This document shows positions 61,809 through 64,000 of a DNA stretch of 64,000 bases, in pieces. Position 1 is the stretch's first letter, and each line of letters begins with the position of its first letter. The notes under the pieces were generated by a model, which was not told the DNA's origin, made no database searches, and saw only the letters and a list, made by a program, of their open reading frames with translations. The position numbers and the translations under genes were made by a program. Origin of the DNA: Acidovorax sp. (lineage in GTDB: Bacteria > Pseudomonadota > Gammaproteobacteria > Burkholderiales > Burkholderiaceae_C); NCBI RefSeq assembly GCF_021287135.1, contig NZ_JAJTBB010000013.1:1-64000 (forward strand), written 5' to 3'.

Positions 61809-63356
61809 TCACCGTGGTTTGTGGGCTTTACGCAGCTTGGGAAGTTCCGCGATCTGGCCCAGGGCCAGCTCGCAGGCGGCCGCGGTGGTGTTTTGCCGTG
61901 CTGCGAGCCAGCCCACGGCAAACCAGGCCGCGGGCTGGGTGGCCGCAAGGTCGGCATAGACCGCCTGCGCCACGCGCTCGTCGTTGAGCCGGCCCAGGGC
62001 CGCCAGCGCGGGCTGCAGGCTGGCCAGAAAGGCCTCTGCCTGCCCGTCCATTGCGGGCGCCACAAATTCCGCAAGGTAGCGCAGCCGCTTCAGCCGCTTG
62101 CGCAGGCGGTGCTGCTGCTCGGTGGGCAGGGCGGCAAAGCCGCGCGCATCGCGGCTCACCTGCGCGTGCAGGCGGCGCAGGCTTTTTTGCAGCAGGCGTC
62201 GCGTGGCCTTGGCATCCGGTGCGCCAGCGTCGTCAGCGGCCTGCGGGCCTTCGGCCTGTGCAGTCAAGGCCATGAGCCCAATCAACGCAGCCTGGAAAGC
62301 CGGCGTGCGCACGATGTCGGCCGCGTTGGCCTGTGTGCAGGGCGGTGCCGCGGACGCTGGCAGATCCAGGGCGGGGGCGCCTGCGGCCTGGAGTTGGGCG
62401 GCCATGGACTGCAGGGCCTGGCTTTGGTCGCGCAACTGGCCCAGCCGCTGGAATGCGTCCACGAGCGCCGGTGCCCATGCCGGGTCCAGCCGGTCTGGAG
62501 CCAGCGGTGCCAGGTGGCGCAGGGCGGTGCGCAGACGGCGGATGCCGATGCGCAACTGGTGCTGGTGCTCCTCGCCGCCCCGGCCTTCCGCCAGTTCGCT
62601 CGCATTGCCCAGGATCTGGTGCAGGCAATGGGCCACCACCGCGCGCAGCAGCGCAGGGCCGTGCAGCCACGGGCGGTGGTGGGGCGCTGCTCTCTGCCAC
62701 GGTGCGGCCTTGGTGGCTGGCGGAGCCTCGGCCTGGGCGGCCAGCAGCCGCTCGCCGCGTTCGGCTTTCGAGACGGTGCTCAACGACAGCCCATGCCGCG
62801 CGGCCCACTGGACGGCCAGTGCGGCCAGCCCTTCCACCGGGCCGCTGAGCAGTTCCAGCTCCAGTTCGCAGATGCGCGCTTGCGTTTGCTGCGCCGTGCC
62901 CCGGCGGGCCACCACCTGGCCGGTGTCCAGCGCCAGTTCGGCCATGCCACCGGGCATGCGCAGCTTGCGCACCACGCGGTCCATTTCGGTGCCGTAGGTC
63001 TCCGCCAGAGGCCCGTTCGCCTCACGCAGAGCCTGGTGCAGCCGCGCGCCGGCCACGCTGCCGGCGTGCAGTTCAGGCAGGGGATCGGGCGCGGGCTGGG
63101 AGGGCGCGGCGGGGCCGCGGTCCACGTTGTGTTCTTCGCGATCCAAAGGACCCTGGCCGAGGGCTTTGACGGTCTGCACCCACTGCGCGCCTTCGCGCCG
63201 CAAGCGCAGGGCAATGCCCCGGGCGGCCAGTGCGCCGTCGGGCGTGTCGAAGTAACGGGCTTCCATGCGCACCCGGGCGTGCCGGCCTTTGCAAACCGCG
63301 GCCTGCAAGGCGGGCAAACGATCGGGCGGGATATTGAATTTGAACTCGATTTCCAT
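61809..63356 (-). CDS. CYTH-CHAD protein, inorganic triphosphatase-like
   Basis: A 515-residue protein. The CYTH domain (residues 1-200) starts MEIEFKFNIPPDRL, with the ExExK metal/phosphate motif, then VRMEARYFDTPDGALAARGIALRLRREG and ICELELELLSGP. The CHAD domain (residues about 225-500) is helical with conserved His-rich helices: HQLRIGIRRLRTALRHLAPL and LRKRLKRLRYLAEFV. Relatives hydrolyse inorganic triphosphate (YgiF), and CHAD domains bind polyphosphate. ATG 63356 gives the exact family start. Confidence 0.94.
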   Translation of the reverse strand: MEIEFKFNIPPDRLPALQAAVCKGRHARVRMEARYFDTPDGALAARGIALRLRREGAQWVQTVKALGQGPLDREEHNVDRGPAAPSQPAPDPLPELHAGSVAGARLHQALREANGPLAETYGTEMDRVVRKLRMPGGMAELALDTGQVVARRGTAQQTQARICELELELLSGPVEGLAALAVQWAARHGLSLSTVSKAERGERLLAAQAEAPPATKAAPWQRAAPHHRPWLHGPALLRAVVAHCLHQILGNASELAEGRGGEEHQHQLRIGIRRLRTALRHLAPLAPDRLDPAWAPALVDAFQRLGQLRDQSQALQSMAAQLQAAGAPALDLPASAAPPCTQANAADIVRTPAFQAALIGLMALTAQAEGPQAADDAGAPDAKATRRLLQKSLRRLHAQVSRDARGFAALPTEQQHRLRKRLKRLRYLAEFVAPAMDGQAEAFLASLQPALAALGRLNDERVAQAVYADLAATQPAAWFAVGWLAARQNTTAAACELALGQIAELPKLRKAHKPR

Positions 63357-63554
63357 AAGTCGGGGCTGGGAAGGATTAAGCGCTAAGGTGATTATGGTTT
63401 GCCGGGCGGTGCAATAAAAGGGGCGGCTATTATATTTTTGCTTGGCTGGTGGGGCTGATTCTGCCGCCTTGGGTTCATGGGAAATATTGGAAGGAAACCA
63501 GCCAAGGCTGCTCTATGTATCAGCGTACGGTGATGACAGAAAAACTACTGCGCA

Positions 63555-63723
63555 CTAGGGATGCTCTGCACGAATCGAGCGGAAAGTGTGCGCTGCGGAT
63601 CGGGAGGGGCTGCAAGGCGCAAAACGCAGCAATAGCAGGTGCTATTGCGAGGATTTGCAACGCTGCAGACCGACCGAGTCCGCAGATGCACACGGCGCGA
63701 CGATTCGTGCAGAGGATCCCTAG
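63555..63723. repeat. R1 interspersed repeat, copy C (most intact)
   Basis: About 169 bp with 23-bp terminal inverted repeats that differ at one base: the left end starts CTAGGGATGCTCTGCACGAA, and the right end is the inverse with ATCCTC. A central perfect hairpin GCAATAGC-AGGT-GCTATTGC is present. It lies in the otherwise empty 63357-63860 gap. CTAG marks both outer ends. No transposase is present. Confidence 0.9.
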
Positions 63724-63860
63724 ATTCCATGGATTAATGCCTGAGCTCCCCGGAGTCATTATTTTGTCATCTGCAACAAATAGTATCCATCGCTCGAAAG
63801 GGCATTGTCACCGCACCGGAAAACAGCCCTCCTGATGAAACTTCACGAGAGATTTCTTCC

Positions 63861-64000
63861 ATGCTCCAAAGACTGACCATCGGCACCCGCCTTGCCCTGG
63901 CCTTTGCCGTGCTCCTGGTCCTCATTTCGGCCCTGGCGGCGGGGGGGATCAGCGGCGCTAAGCGGCTGACCGAGCGCAGCGCCGCTCTGTACGGCGACCG
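63861..64000 (+). CDS. Methyl-accepting chemotaxis protein, N-terminus (truncated by window end)
   Basis: The first 46 residues are visible. MLQRLTIGTRLALAFAVLLVLI begins a basic stretch and a transmembrane helix. AAGGISGAKRLTERSAALYGD then starts a periplasmic helix, the usual opening of a four-helix-bundle chemoreceptor (Tar/Tsr-like) in Comamonadaceae. The ligand and the cytoplasmic domain lie outside the window. GAGAG precedes the ATG. Confidence 0.78.
   Translation, partial: MLQRLTIGTRLALAFAVLLVLISALAAGGISGAKRLTERSAALYGD

Noticed and set aside
63520-63759. A small minus-strand frame in the R1 repeat, also present at 48600-48941 and 12023-12253
   Set aside because: The similarity between these peptides comes from the repeat DNA itself. 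There is no ribosome-binding site or domain, so it was annotated as a repeat rather than a gene family.

Overview
The window is a high-GC bacterial chromosome segment that looks like Comamonadaceae (Betaproteobacteria), most probably Acidovorax or a close relative. This rests on gene content: an anr/fnr-ccoNOQP-hemN block, a lone TctC-type binding protein in a malonate operon, small Trp-rich and FCD-GntR proteins. It also rests on short interspersed repeats of a kind I associate with that family. The species is inference. No tRNA, rRNA, CRISPR array, prophage or intact insertion sequence was seen.

Layout. 1-0.85 kb: a small cytochrome c and a Trp-rich membrane peptide. 1.1-5.1 kb: a compact glycan-export cluster (glycosyltransferase, Wzm-like permease, Wzt-like ATPase, beta-propeller-like protein). 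5.2-9.0 kb: two divergent dihydroxy-acid dehydratases of different subfamilies, then lgt. 10-12 kb: an EamA exporter divergent from a LysR regulator. 12.5-18.4 kb: a malonate operon (GntR, malonyl-CoA decarboxylase, TctC, enoyl-CoA hydratase-like protein, malonyl-CoA synthetase-like ligase). 18.5-30.3 kb: a microaerobic respiration block (uspA, copper ATPase, ccoS, ccoNOQP, ccoG, ccoH-like, anr/fnr, hemN, SafE-like protein) with four Anr/FNR-like boxes. 30.5-34.3 kb: a coupled cyclic-di-GMP pair (HD-GYP; PAS-GGDEF-EAL). 34.3-36.1 kb: a TauE/TSUP permease, 6S RNA, zapA and a ZapB-like coiled coil.

36.2-51.2 kb is a cobalamin locus with two cobalamin riboswitches. The first precedes btuB-cobB-cobU-btuF-btuC-btuD-cobO-cbiB-cobD-[HipA-like kinase]-[DUF3037]-cobQ; the second precedes bluB-cobT. 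The genes cover corrinoid uptake, a,c-diamidation, adenosylation, side-chain and lower-ligand synthesis. Corrin-ring genes and cobS are not in the window. The two-gene HipA-like/DUF3037 cassette, translationally coupled inside this operon, is the most unexpected gene content.

51.2-64 kb: a membrane GGDEF protein; a PotABCD-type ABC importer with its GntR regulator and an Asp/Glu-racemase-family enzyme, preceded by three phased operator-like sites; a frameshifted AbrB/MazE-like antitoxin relic; nth; a GyrI-like protein; a PLP aminotransferase; slyX; a CYTH-CHAD protein; and the start of a chemotaxis receptor.

Three interspersed repeat families run through the window. R1 is about 165 bp with terminal inverted repeats (three copies, MITE-like). 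R2 is about 50-70 bp and makes two hairpins; its stems covary between copies, and four of eight copies lie in frame inside coding sequences. R3 is a GC-rich element found just after the stop codons of highly expressed envelope genes in operons. A related but different G/C-rich insertion has lengthened CobO by about 31 residues.
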